From Amaurobius ferox (taxonomy: Eukaryota; Arthropoda; Arachnida; Araneae; Amaurobiidae), in NCBI GenBank assembly GCA_951213105.1, contig OX578150.1, positions 23,750,022-23,814,021 of the forward strand: DNA of 64,000 bases, read 5' to 3'. Every line of letters starts with the position of its first letter. Position 1 is the stretch's first letter. The notes beneath the pieces were generated by a model, which searched no databases, was not told the DNA's origin, and saw only the letters and a program-made list of their open reading frames with translations. Shown here piece after piece: positions 10,744-21,667 of the stretch. Both the position numbers and the translations under genes were made by a program.

Positions 10744-11288
10744 TTATCTGGTCTGGATCAATTTCCACTCCCGATGAATGTTCATTGACGCAAGTCCTTT
10801 CAGTCTGGTTTCACTCATACTGTTTCTCAAGTAAGTTTTCAATCTCTTCATTGTGGAGAATGACCTGTCAGCACTGCTTGTTGATACTGGGAGGGTGGCA
10901 TACACTTTTAAAAGTTCAAACACAGTAGGAAAAGTCCTTTGGTCACAAAAGTTAAGCAGTTCGATTGGGCTTTTAGTTTTCTTGTTCAATGCAGAGACCT
11001 TCATGTACCACAGATATAGTTCAGCTTTCAGCGTATTATATGATCTAGGTCCTAAATCATCTGCAAATTTCCTTGATAAGGCAACAAATATCTCGTTTTC
11101 TTCCAGTGTCGGCTGCCTTCCATACGGAACGACAGATACAAAACTTTGTAGAAATTCGTTATGTTTGAGAAATTTTTCATGGAGGTGAGTGATGAAACTA
11201 TCAATCCATGGAATGAAAATAGAAAGTCTGTAGTATTCTTCAGGAGTCTGTACATTGAAATTTGATCTATAAATTTGTCTGGTGGCAC
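10744..11288 (-). pseudogene. hAT transposase C-terminal part (dimerisation domain)
   Basis: 11004-10744 encodes the hAT C-terminal dimerisation region: LLKVYATLPVSTSSADRSFS, then MKRLKTYLRNSM and LKGLASMNIHRE. The upstream piece (11288-11052) is a diverged linker in a shifted frame. The domain order confirms minus-strand orientation. Several frameshifts make the transposase non-functional. Confidence 0.85.
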
Positions 11289-11443
11289 GGCGTGTTAGAG
11301 TAATGTTTTCTCCATGCTGTTCCAGCTTCTTAACAGCTTATTCAAACAGACGGTGAAACTCGTTCTCTCGAATTATAGATATAGCTTTCAAAACGTCTTC
11401 TACGTCACTCACAGCAGTTGCCAGATCAACTGCAGCGTTTCAC

Positions 11444-12205
11444 TCAGACGAACACTGTAGCTGAGTAATCTGTCAGCTGAAAAAAGCGGTTGACAAACTG
11501 TGATGTTAACATTGAACATAACAAGGTATGAGCTTCTGTTGATGTCTCCTTGTCATTCCAGGTAGTAATCTCCTCCAGAGCCTCAATTACTTGATCAAAC
11601 AATGAAACCATAACTGTGACGGCATCATGTCTCTCCACCCAACGAGTAGGGCATAACTTCTTCAGTTTTTTGGCACTAATTTCTGTCTCTCCCTGATTAG
11701 CTGCATTAATTTTGCTGGTGAGAACAAGGTTTCGTTTTGGTGTATTGAAAAAACTAGAGATTTTCCCTATTCTAAAGCTGTTTCGGATATCCGGAACTAT
11801 AGATGAATAAGTTATGGCTAAGTTCAAATAGTGTGATGCACAATGAATGTAGGAGGCTTTGGGGTGTTACTCATTTATAATTGTTTGGGCGCCATTGTAC
11901 TCCCCACTCATTGCAGAAGCTCCATCGAACCCTTGTCCACTGAGGAAAGACGTATCAATGTTGCAGTTTGCAAGGCCTTTAAGAACAGCATCTGCAATTG
12001 TTCGACCTGTAGTTTCAGTCAGGGGCACAAACTTAAGGACGTTTTCCACTATCTTAAATTCAATTTTATACTTATCATTTGTATCAAACCGTTTCAAATA
12101 ACGAACGCAAAGTGTCATTTGCTCTACCGTTGCAATATCTGTGGTTTCGTCACATAAAACCGCAAAACATTTGGCCTCATTCACCTCAGTTGCTATGTGC
12201 TTCAC
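11444..12205 (-). pseudogene. hAT transposase middle part (DUF4371 catalytic region)
   Basis: The first open stretch (12205-11867) has FAVLCDETTDIATVEQM, the usual DExxD-type start of the RNase-H-like catalytic core, and GFDGASAMSG(E)YNG, a DUF4371 signature. The second (11827-11444) has LCPTRWVERHDAV, the conserved CxTRW block. A frameshift near 11860 separates them. Confidence 0.8.
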
Positions 12206-12247
12206 AATAGAATCATTGCATGCTGAAATAATCTCATTTTGTATATT

Positions 12248-13204
12248 TCAACTTATGTAAGTTGCATTTTTTGCACAACCTTGTAGATGAGTTTTCAGTA
12301 TTTCTTCTCCTGCATCAACTCGGAGTCGCAAAAGTGCTCTAAAATTTCCTTCGCTTTGGCATGGTTCTGACAATACGTCCAAATCCCCACAGTCTCTGTG
12401 CCCTCTCATGGTCAGCCCTTGTCTTCCACAAAAAAGCACTGTTTTGATAATAGGTTTAAGAATAGCCCTATTCTGCAAAACTTGTTTTTGCTTTCCTCTG
12501 TCCATTACTTGATCCACAGGAACCGTTTTTTCTTCCGTGACCCTTAAGAACTCATCGGCTTTGAAAACTGAATCCTTATGATAGAAAACAGTTTCATGTT
12601 GACTGAACTTCTCCAAGGCCTTCTTCCAATTATTAAATCCTTTTGAAACAAGTTGACCTGTGGCTTGTGTCGATCTTAAACCGACTTCATGGGGTGCAAA
12701 GAGAACACAAAATTTGCAATAGGCACTGTCCTCTGCCTTTGAGTAAGCTAGCCAGTTATGCTTACTCAGCCAAAATGAGCAGAACTTCCGAGTGTGGTGA
12801 GGTTTTCCTTGACTTGATACAGCACTAGTGACAGTAGCAGGAAAACTGTAATTTGCATATGGTTCCCAAAGATTTTTTAGTTCTGTTATCCTATCTTCAT
12901 CAGTGAGGATAGATTTCTTGACATAATTAGAAATATCTGCAGCCAGAATTTCCATTTCAACTGTGTTTGATATTGTGTTTTGGCCTACCATTACCTCCTC
13001 ACAAGCGTTTGAAGACAGCCCGGGGTCACTGCTGTTGCTTGCTTCGACTGCAGTCTCATCAATGTAACCAGAGCTCAGGGATCTCCAGGATGATATGAGT
13101 ATGACTGCAATACTATGTGCTCCAGAAGGAAGTGTGTTTATTAAGGGATCAAATGGGAGGCAGCATTGCCTGGATGACAGTACAAGTCCCTTTTCAGGGC
13201 CCAC
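12248..13204 (-). pseudogene. hAT transposase N-terminal part (TTF-type zinc finger, start of DUF4371)
   Basis: Open for about 318 residues. It shows a TTF-like zinc-binding region (RKFCSFWLSKHNWLAYS, then YCKFCVLF) and GFNNWKKALEKFSQHE, which is characteristic of DUF4371 hAT transposases just before the catalytic domain, followed by RGHRDCGDLD. The frame breaks at about 12250 and resumes at 12205. It would bind and cut transposon ends; this copy is interrupted. Confidence 0.8.
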
Positions 13205-13382
13205 GGATGGAGGCCGATTCTGGTTGATTAGTGTCAGGCGATTTTCTATTGGCTGCCTCTCAATCCTAACGTTTCAATGCTAAGCATAGAAGCTGTATGA
13301 GGAGTTCCAAAAGGAACAGAGATTTTATATTCAATTTTACATATTTTATTTATATATTTTTTTCCCCTTTATTTTAATCAAT

Positions 13383-14640
13383 TTACGATTGAGAGGATGT
13401 GAGTATAGTTGTTGCCCTGGGTCGTTTTCTACAATTCCACTGGTGTGGGTCATATAATTTCAAATTGAACAGCTCTGGGTTGGGAATTGAAGGGATATTA
13501 GAATAGAAGTTTAATGCAAGTTTTTTAATTTTTTCATTTATGGGTCTCACTCCGAAGTCTCGGTGTATCACGTCGTTCCGCAAGTACCGGGGAGCTTTTC
13601 TTATAATTCTCAGAAATACGTTTTGGATGGTTGGAAGTTTATTAAGATTGGTTTTAGCCGTGAAACCCCAGACGACGGCTCCGTAAAGCAGAACAGGCCT
13701 TAGCACAGTTTTGTAAAGGGTGATTTTCTTTTTATAGTTCACATTGGGCGAGTGGAGTATTGGGTAGAGTATTGCTCTGGCTGTGTGATATTTTTTAATT
13801 GTGATGGAGATGTGCCTAATAAAATTGAGTTTTTTATCAAATGTTATACCAAGGTATTTACAGGTGTTGGTGTATTGGATAGGAGTGTCATTAATCAAAA
13901 TGGGGGGGGGGGGTTCTTCTTTTTAGTGAACAGGATACAGTTGGTTTTGTTGGGGTTTATTTTAATTTTCCACTTCTGGAACCAGGAGGAAAGTGTGTTA
14001 ATGTGTGTCTGGAGGCGGGAGCGCACGTAGTTGGACTTTGAGGAACGGGTGTAAATGGCAGTGTCGTCCGCATAGAGTGCAATATGTGTGTATGGGGATT
14101 TGGGAATGTCATTAATGTAGATGTTGAAAAGTGTCGGAGCCAATTGGGAGCCCTGGGAGACCCCGGCACTGGTAGGTCTGTGTGTAGAGTATGTGTTGTT
14201 AATGCGGACAGTGAAGAATCTGTAGCGAATGTAGGAATAAATGAGGTGGATGAGAGCATCTGGGAAATTGTGCTTAATTAGTTTGTAAATCAGGGCCTCA
14301 TACCAGATGCGGTCGAAAGCCTTCGTTACGTCAATAAGTATTGCTCCAGTTGTAAGACCAGAATTCAATCCTTCAGAAATGAATTCGGTTACTCGTAACA
14401 TCTGGTGTGTTGTTGCGTGTTGTGGGTGAAAGCCAAACTTTTCGGGAATTATGATGTTATGTAGAGTAATAAATTGTTTAAGATGTGTGTGAATGATGTG
14501 CTCTGTAAGTTTGCTGATAGAGGTGAGAAGAGTGATGTGCCTGTAACTTTGTGGTAGAGTAGGATTTTCTCCTGGCTTCAGAATAGGAATAATCACACCG
14601 ATTTTTCATTTTTCCAGGAAGTAATTGTAATGGAGGATAG
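13383..14640 (-). pseudogene. M3 ORF2: reverse transcriptase and thumb
   Basis: 14596-13895 carries RT motifs (IPILKPGENPTLPQSYR, FGFHPQHATTHQMLR, LIDVTKAFDRIWYEAL, AGVSQGSQLAPTLFN) and YADD at 14063-14074. 13898-13383 carries KYLGITFDKKLNFIRHI and the thumb LRPVLLYGAVVWG, ending RKRPRATTIL. There is no RNase H, as in Jockey. The frame break falls on a 12-G run (13902-13913). A stop near 14605 also breaks the N-terminal side. Confidence 0.85.
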
Positions 14641-14687
14641 CATTTATGAGGAGGGTTAAGAAGTAAATGATATTAATGGGAAGGGAT

Positions 14688-15116
14688 TTAAGTGCTTTGC
14701 GCGTGATATCGCGAGAAAAGCATTTCCAGTTGCGCAGCTACGTCTACTCTACTCACATTTTTGACATATGTTGAGGTTAGGATAAACGGGCTAGCATTAT
14801 TAATTTTAATTTTTATACTAGTATTTTCTATACTTCGAAGATTTATGCTTTTTAGTTCCTCGTGTGGAATATTTCTTTTAATGTATATTGCTGTTCCTCC
14901 ATGGGGCGTTCTAGCATTAGTATTTGAGCTAAGATTATGATAACCAGAGTAGTTGGCTATGCTAATTTTTTTACTTTCTCTAACTCTAGTTTCCTGAATT
15001 AATAAGGCGTCTACGTCATTTTCGTTTACATAGTTCCTAAGTTCATTTATTCTTGGAGATATGTCGTTCGCATTCCAAAATATTATTTTAATTGATTCCT
15101 TTTGGGAATTAGCCAT
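14688..15116 (-). pseudogene. M3 ORF2: endonuclease N-terminal half
   Basis: ATG at 15116 (MANSQKES). EEP motifs: IIFWNANDISPRINEL, DALLIQETR, GGTAIYIK. The GDFN and SDH motifs are missing because of an internal deletion near 14700 that joins this region to the RT. Confidence 0.75.
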
Positions 15117-15260
15117 GACGGGTTTGATTCTCACTGTTACTTTTAAAGTCCGCGATTATTTTAAGGGCCTCAAAGACCATTACCATTGGATCGCTCTTTT
15201 TTTGTACTAACTCTGCGAACTGCATCAACAGATGTTTTATGTCGTCTAGATTGAACATGC
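15109..15260 (-). pseudogene. M3 ORF1 C-terminal tail
   Basis: Encodes an all-helical tail (FNLDDIKHLLMQFAELV...VMVFEALKIIADF). It ends at a TAA (15109-15111) that overlaps the ORF2 ATG at 15116 by 8 nt, an arrangement allowing termination-reinitiation. The rest of ORF1 is absent. Confidence 0.6.
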
Positions 15261-15894
15261 TGATAAATCCTCTGATGAGGTTGAGGATATGAAATCAATT
15301 ATGGTTGGGGTCCTTCCTGTAAAGAAGTGAGTGGGAGTGGGCGGAGCTATGATCCTGAAGTTGGCGCACTGGGCCAATCGTTTTAGTTCATTGCCTTTTC
15401 TGTTCGAAGCTATGTCCCAGGAACAGTGGCGATAATTTAGGTCACCAGCGATGATAATATTACTGCTCAGTCCTAAAAGTGCTTCAATCTCAGATGAAGG
15501 TAATCTAGTATTGTTAGCAGGAGGATACACTGAAGCAAGTGCAATCGGGACCAAATTTGGAATAGTGACTTTGATAGCTGTGGCCTTAAGCTTCGTGAAA
15601 GCCGGGACACTTAACCTATGATGAGGAATGTTTTTTTAACATAGAGTGCAGTGCCGCCATTAACACCCCTCGCCACCGCCCCAGCCCTCGTTCTATACGA
15701 GAAATAACCTGTATAATTACAGATTGCTGGGGAGGTGGGAGGGGGGTAAGGTGGGTCTCATTCATCATAAAAATGTCGAAGTTTTCATCTACAACATAAT
15801 CACGCATCTCGTCGACCCTTGTACGCACTCCATTGGCGTTCCAGAAGCCGACTTTGAGAGACTGCAAGGTATGGGAAGCCGAAAGAGAGAACAT
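15246..15894 (-). pseudogene. M2 ORF2: endonuclease domain, rest missing
   Basis: ATG at 15894, 35 nt after the ORF1 stop. Motifs: VGFWNANGVRTRVDEM, DIFMMNETH, then in a second frame IALASVYPPANN, AGDLNYRHCSWD and TIIDFI. A frameshift lies near 15590-15620. M2 ends here at the junction with M3; its RT is absent. Jockey-like. Confidence 0.75.
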
Positions 15895-15929
15895 GGCGAA
15901 AGCCAGGAAGAACAGTAGAGGGGGGGGAC

Positions 15930-16632
15930 TTATCTAGCCAGAGCATCATAGCTCTGGTAGAGAGTCCAGACCATATCAATTTGCGTGGTCGCCACACGTA
16001 GCGCAGGCAGTGCTCGCTCAAAGGCGGCAAGGAGTAATTCCTTGTCATGAGTGTTTCTCATGGCCAAGAGAGATAATAGAAAGTCGGTGTAGTTGATAGC
16101 GGTGCTATCAACCGAGGATTTGGAATTTTGCGCGGCGACAACTGGGACCGACTGAGCCTCAGCAATTTGTCCGGTAGTTTTAGAAGGGAGGGGGGCAGCT
16201 TGTTCCTGTGATTTGCCAGAAACGACAGATGCAAAATTAACATTAGGCTTGATGCCAGCTGGTCGGTAAGGACGACCTTGATTCCCAGGGTTTAATCCTG
16301 GGGGGGGGGGGGGCGAGAGTTATTTTTAAATTTAGTCTGGGGTGCCCTGCTACTCTTGGTCAGGGACGAGTTGCCCGGATTTTTTTTGGGGGGTAACCGT
16401 GCCAGTTTGCAGCATGTTGTCCACTGCAATTGCAGCAGAGAAGGTAATCTGCTTTGCAGTCACTGGCGGCGTGGGGACCAGCACACTTGACGCATCGCTT
16501 CGGTAAGTTACAGGCTAGATTGCTATGGAAAAATCCATTGCGCGAATAGCACTGACTAGCGAAGCCTCTGCGCCCGATGTATGGCTCCAGCTTCATTTCC
16601 GTGCCCAAGAGCATATTTATTTCTTAAAGATC
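15930..16632 (-). pseudogene. M2 ORF1, C-terminal half (zinc knuckles), split by M1'
   Basis: Continues the M2 ORF1 that breaks off at 21668. It reads TNPEDL, a stop, EINMLLG, then zinc knuckles (CYSRNGFFHSNLAC, CVKCAGPHAASDC, CCNCSGQHAANW) and a helical tail ALPALRVATTQIDMVWTL ending ALAR-stop at 15930. The first knuckle has lost a Cys (CYSRNG). A 14-G run at 16300-16313 breaks the frame. The split was recognised from the 14-bp duplication on each side of M1'. Confidence 0.75.
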
Positions 16633-16646
16633 CTCCGGGTTAGTCC
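16633..16646. repeat. Target-site duplication, left copy, flanking M1'
   Basis: CTCCGGGTTAGTCC, identical to 21654-21667. Both lie in the M2 ORF1 coding sequence (TNPE), which becomes continuous when the insert is removed. Confidence 0.85.
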
Positions 16647-17060
16647 TCAAGGACGGGGTTTTACGGAGTGCCCAGGAGGGAAAAGAATTCCCTCCTTTAA
16701 ACTCCGAGCGAAAAGGAAAAAAGAAGTACTAAGAGCGAAAAGCATGAGTGAAGGTTTAAAAACTAAAGTTCGCTTGGGGGGGGGGGGCGACCGAGGTCGT
16801 CCCTTCCCCAAGTCTTACAGAAAGAGGAGAGTGTTAGGGCCCAAGCAGGCACCCAGCGAGAGAAAGGAGGAAAGAGGGGAGATAGAAGTGCGCCAGGGGG
16901 CGCAGGGCCTTGAGCTTGAGAATAGGGGAGGGGGTAACAAACACCTATCCACAGAGTTAAAAAAGGTTCGTCGATAACACGCGAGTTCCCAAATGCCAGG
17001 GAGGGGCACGGAGTTAACTAGAGTTCAAAGAAAACGAGAGGGGGGGCGGTAGAGCAGATA
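16647..17060 (-). other. 3' UTR of M1'
   Basis: Noncoding. Repeated at 29830-30198 with matching blocks (GGACGGGGTT, GGAGTGCCCAGGAGGG, CTTCCCCAAG, AGGGCCCAAG, GGTTCGTCGAT, GGGAGGGGCACGG, CTAGAGTTC). Contains a 12-G run (16776-16787). The CTAGAGTTC at 17018-17026 is the point at which two other copies of this family are cut. Confidence 0.75.
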
Positions 17061-17070
17061 TAAAACAATG

Positions 17071-19793
17071 CTAGATGGGCCGACCCGGCTTGGGGCGGAA
17101 AAATGCATCTTTCGGGCGTCGCCACAGCAGTGCCCTGGGACGCTTGCGCGCCTTCGGGTGTGCTGGGTTGTACCATGGGATGCTATCTAGCGTGGGATTA
17201 TTTACTCTACTGAGATCTTTAAAGAAATTTTGAGCAAGATTTTGAATATGTTCTAAAAAGGATCTAATGTTAAGATCTCTGTGAAGAACTTCTAGCCGGA
17301 CGTAACTCGAAAACCTAATAAACGTACGAAGTGCAATATTTTTCACAACTTGAAGCTTCTTTAGGTGAGTCTCAGCTGCGGTTCCCCAGATTGGAGATCC
17401 GTACGTCATAATTGGACGTATACAGGACTTGTACAGCAATAACTTATTTTTTGTAGACAGGCGGCTGTTTCCAGCCAAGAGAGGGCGCATATGGGCGAGT
17501 GAAGACTTCACTTTCTGACAGATTTCAGAGATGTGAAGTTTCCACGTAAGATTGGAATCTAAGTACACTCCAAGGTACTTGTAACTAGTTTGCCAACGAA
17601 TCGGCTCGTTGTTCAAAGTTAAGTTAGTGGCGGGGGTCCGGTGGGGGGTGGGGAAGCTGACAACGGCACATTTGCTGACGGTGACCTAGATGCGCCAGTT
17701 AGTTAACCATTGCGTCATGGAATCTAGGTAAGTTTACAGAGTGTCGTGCACGACTAGTGTTTGTTTATGTTGGGCAAGCAGGGCTGTGTCATCGGCGTAT
17801 AAGCCTAAGGTGACACCGGGGAGACGTGGGAGATCATTAATGTATAGGTTGAACAATTTGGGGCCAACAAGGAACCCTGTGGAACCCCGCTGAGAATATT
17901 CCTGGGAGAGGAGAGGAGAGAGAAGTAGAAACTCTTACCATGAAGCTACGCCCCGTTAGGTAAGAATGAAGGATTTTAATAAGGTGAGCAGGAAAGTGAA
18001 GAGCAATTAGTTTAAATAGAAGCCCAGATATCCATACCTTATTAAAGGCTTTCTGGATATCCAGGTACACAACAGTGGTGTTGAGATGCTTGGAACGAGC
18101 CTCGTGAATGAGCTCCGCAACCCTAAGCAACTGATGTTGCGTGGAGTGTTTACTCCTGAAACCATACTGTTCCGGTATGACAATATCGTTAAGGCTGCAG
18201 AACTCATCCAGATGCTGGACCAAGACATACTCGAAGAGTTTAGAGTTACAGGAGAGTAAAGAGATAGGACGATAGTTTGAAGGTTCAGAATGATTAAGGC
18301 CGGGCTTAGGGACGGGGGACACAATGGCCACCTTCCAAACCCGTGGAAAATAATTTAACATAAGGAGTTTATTAAAAAGAAATACCAGATAGGAAAGATA
18401 GAATTTGGATAGGTTTTTAATCATGTTAGTAGAAATTTTGTCAATCCCAGGAGCTTTGTTTTTCTTCAGCTTTTGAATATAGGAGGTGATGTCAGAAAGT
18501 TCTACCTTTCTGAGCGTGTTTGCAGATGAATTGTTCAACCATGGGATCCACCAATGCAACCGTCCGAGGATCGATTACATCGTGGTGAGGTTCAAACTGT
18601 CTTCTAAGACTGTCTGCGAGCAGTTCAGCCTTTTGTGTGTTCAAGATAGCCCTGCAATTTGGACCGTTAAGGGCTGGAATGTATGTTTTGTGCCTACGAA
18701 TACATGAGGTTGCCCTCCAAATGGTGTTGTTCTGAGTCGTTAGGGACTCTACGTAAGTGTTTCATCGTGCACTAGTGAAGGCCTTAATCCGTGAGCTAAC
18801 TTGCGCTTTAAGAAAGTTTTGCTCACGTTTAAGGTCGGGGTCTCTACTGGCCTGCCATTCCTTACGGAGCCTGTTCCTGTCTCTGATCATATCTTGTATA
18901 CCCGGAGGAAGCTTGTAACAATTGACCTTGGTGGTCCTGGGCTTCGAAGATGCAGAGTAGGCCTCTCGAAGCACATTTCCGAGCTTTTCCACCTCCGCAT
19001 CCGCGAGGTCCGTTGTCCAATTCGACCTAGTGGGGAGGTTGGACGGGTTTTTAGTGAGCAGATTTTTAAAAGTTACCCAGCTAGTTTTCAGTTTAGCTGG
19101 GGTAACCAAGGAGAAATGATTCAATTCAAGGGTATACAAGATGGGGAGATGATCAGAGGGGAGTTCGTTACTTACTTCCATGTGATAAGTATAGGGGATG
19201 CTGCTGGTGATGGCAAAATCAATTATACTATTAAGGTGGGTGGGGTCACCTGGGGCTATAACGTCAAGGTTATTCTCGTCGGTCCAGCGCTTTAGCGCTT
19301 GGCCGCGAGGATTTGATGACGCACACCCCCAGGCTTGGTGCTTAGCGTTGAAATCACCAGCAACTTTCACATGGGGGGAAATTTTGAAGAGGGTTTTGAG
19401 GCAACAATGGTCAGGCCAGTATTAGTATACCTAGGAGGCAGGTAAATGGACGCAATGGTCATGGCAGGGTTGTTTGGTAGATTCACCTGAACCACCGTAG
19501 CTTCACCAGACTAAAGGGGGGGAGGAGATCCGACTGTGCGGAAGATTACTTCTCACGTAGATAGCTGTGCCGCCGCCGGTGTGATTGCTAATACGAGGCC
19601 TGTCATCATTGTATTAGTCGTAGTTGGCAATCTTGCAGAGATTCCCTGGATTGAAGTGGGTTTCTTGAACCAAAAACAGATCTAAGTTATAAGCTGTACA
19701 GAAGTCCCTAGTCTCATGGATTTTACCTCTAAGTCCATTTGCATTCCAGATGCCAATGGTAAGATCCTTCAAGTTCCTTTGCTGAAAACCCAT
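17071..19793 (-). pseudogene. M1' ORF2: endonuclease and reverse transcriptase
   Basis: ATG at 19793 (MGFQQRNL). Endonuclease: IWNANGLRGKIHE, LFLVQETHF, GDFNAKHQAWGC, IIDFAIT, SDHLPI. RT (18559-17837): APGIDKISTNM, PKPGLNHSEPSNYRPIS, EQYGFRSKHSTQHQLLR, LDIQKAFNKVW and YADD at 17788-17799. Thumb (17616-17071): YKYLGVYLDSNLTWKLHI, CIRPIMTYGSPIWGTAAE. Stops and frameshifts near 19500, 18750 and 17640-17870. No RNase H. It makes the first-strand nick and the cDNA in a Jockey element. Confidence 0.85.
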
Positions 19794-19810
19794 AGCCGAA
19801 AGAGGGGGGG

Positions 19811-21571
19811 TTAATTTGTGCAGATGAGGGCTCTTACGCCCTCTAGAAGAATTTGAATTTTGTCCACCTCGGTTTGAGCAGACCGAAGGTGGGGAAGGGC
19901 CGTCTTAACGACCTTGCTAATGGTGGCAATACCATACTGCTTACCGAATCGAAAAATCAAATTTAGAAGATCATCTTGGATGATGTCGGGGGTTTTAGTG
20001 TTTGCTCCGCTATGGTCCGACGTTTTAGGAGTGACCTCTTGGGTCTTTTTGAGTACCTCGTGACGTCCATCCGTGGCAGCAGCGTAAGAGCGCTGAGGGT
20101 CGACGAACCTTTGACCGAAACTGGAGTAGCTTGGTCGAGAGGGGGGGCGGTATTTAGGGAGCTTTGAGCAGTTCCTGTATGAAGCTGGGTGTGCGCCGCC
20201 ACAGTTGACGCACACGCAAGGGGTTTCTGGAGCTTTAGTGCACTCGCTGGTTATATGGGCTTGAGCACACTTAACGCAGCGAGCGGGTAAATGGCACGAG
20301 GCGCTGGCATGTCCAAATGACTGACATCGGTAACACTGGCTAACCTGTTTACGGCCCCTGTATCTCTCGACCTTGATTTCAGTGTACATGAGATTAGATA
20401 ACTTGTAAATATTAGAATTATCAGGGGTTTTAGGAAGCTGCCTTGTTTGTCTTGGGACCTCGTGCCAATTGCGTTACGCTTTTCGGCCTCAGCCCCAAGA
20501 TCTCAAATTCGGATTTTATCTGCTCTGTCTGCGTGCAAATCGGTAGGCCCCTGATAACAACCTTCAACGGCTTTTCATCGTTTAGAAGATAAGATTTGTA
20601 CTCCAGTTTCTTGTCATTCAAATGTCTCTGGATACCTATATACTCCTCCCGCGTGTTCACGTTAACTTTAAGGAAATCGCCAGTATTCGATAATTTGGAA
20701 GACATGCTGGGAGCAATTTCCTTGAGGTCCTGCAGCATGAGGTGGTAGTGGGTACTCACTACTATGAAAAGGGGGGGGGGTCGGCTCTTTTTTTTTGGAG
20801 CGTCGATCACCATCTCATAGTCTTCGTCAGAAGCAGGAACATCAATATGGTCCGTAACAGAGTTTGTTACATTTCCGTTTGAAGTTGAGGGAGGGGGGTT
20901 GCTTATAAAAGTAGCACTCTGTATACTGGCTGTGTGACGCTTGGGAGGAGTTTCGAAGCCTTCCTCATCAATAGGCTTGTCTTTTTTACATTATCATTAC
21001 TTTTTGAGGTAGTATTTCCACCTTTTTGATTTTGGCTAGCATTAGCATTAACAGTAATTTTGGGGCTATTTCCATTAAAGTTTTGGTTTTGGGTAACTCC
21101 TAACTGGCCGTTTGGTAAAGCATCAGAAATCACAGGCTGAGAAACAATCAAAGGGAAAGAAGGAATAACTGCCGGAGATGGTCTCCGACAGGTCTCACCA
21201 TATTGAGGAAGTCCATGGTCCGAGATGAGCTTGTCCAGGCTTTTCTTCAGAATCGTGAGCTTGGCTTTCAGCTTCAAGGTCTCTTCAGGGTCGTTGCATC
21301 TTCGCAAGTTCATGTCGAGGATGTTGTAATCGCCCCTCATGTAGCTGACTTGTTCCTTGATTTGCGTCACAGTCGGGGTGGGTCCATTTCCACGTGTTGT
21401 CGCGACAGCATTATTCGCGTTCCCTTGGCACGCTGGCGATGAGGAGTGCGGCACCGGCGAGGGGTGTGGGGAGGGTGCACTAGCGGAATGTCCGCGGTTC
21501 CTTTCATCCCTCAGACAAGGGCAGGCAGGTGGCTGGAAGGTCACGGGAGAACAGTAGGGAAGGTCGAGCAA
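19811..21571 (-). pseudogene. M1' ORF1: gag-like protein with PRE_C2HC-type domain and zinc knuckles
   Basis: N-terminal part (21571-20903) is Pro-rich with a short helical segment (LNLRRCNDPEETLKLKAKL-like). The middle (20813-20430) has VVIRGLPICTQTEQIKSEFE, typical of the PRE_C2HC domain of Jockey ORF1 proteins. The C-terminal part (20389-19811) has zinc knuckles (CYRCQSFGHASASC, CVKCAQAHITSEC, CVNCGGAHPASYRNC) and a conserved helical tail ALPHLRSAQTEVDKIQIL. Frameshifts lie near 20900 and 20400, and a 10-G run at about 20771. The first start is uncertain: no ATG at 21571. Confidence 0.8.
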
Positions 21572-21631
21572 GTCCCGGCGAGCAGATCGAACAGTAGGCT
21601 TAGCAGGAGCTCGGGAAAAACGTCCGCACAG

Positions 21632-21651
21632 TTCGAAGGCTAAGCTTCGAA
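21632..21651 (-). promoter_or_regulatory. 5'-terminal stem-loop of M1'
   Basis: Perfect 7-bp stem TTCGAAG / CTTCGAA with a 6-nt loop, located 2 nt inside the 5' end fixed by the target-site duplication. It could be a 5' RNA structure or part of the Jockey-type internal promoter; function inferred only from position. Confidence 0.5.
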
Positions 21652-21653
21652 TT

Positions 21654-21667
21654 CTCCGGGTTAGTCC
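21654..21667. repeat. Target-site duplication, right copy, flanking M1'
   Basis: CTCCGGGTTAGTCC, identical to 16633-16646. Confidence 0.85.

Larger units (their letters stand above)
10344..13290 (-). mobile_element. hAT-type DNA transposon, decayed, right end missing
   Basis: Contains a broken transposase of the DUF4371 plus hAT C-terminal dimerisation type (as in ZMYM1-like hAT proteins) on the minus strand. The left terminus CAATGGCACACCTAG...GGGG resembles hAT ends of the CAGTGGCG-TAGC type and interrupts repeat U after GGTTACACT, consistent with an 8-bp GTTACA(G/C)T target. No matching right terminus exists: sequence passes at about 13290-13320 into the 3' end of LINE M3, so the 5' end of the transposon is lost. 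Confidence 0.8.
13320..15260 (-). mobile_element. LINE M3 (Jockey-like), 5'-truncated and internally deleted
   Basis: It begins at about 15260 inside the C-terminal part of ORF1 and ends in an AT-rich 3' UTR at about 13320, next to the truncated hAT. ORF2 lacks the end of the endonuclease and the start of the RT (joint near 14700). The 5' side is fused to the EEP of M2. Confidence 0.75.
16647..21653 (-). mobile_element. LINE M1' (Jockey-like), apparently full length (5007 bp), nested in M2
   Basis: Bounded by identical 14-bp target-site duplications. From 21653 it holds a 5'-terminal hairpin, a very short leader, ORF1, a 17-nt gap, ORF2 (endonuclease and RT, no RNase H) and a roughly 0.4-kb 3' UTR ending CGTCCTTGA without poly(A). 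Both ORFs carry frameshifts. Close relative of M1 (58.4-61.7 kb) and of the 3' UTR fragment at 29830-30198. Confidence 0.85.
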
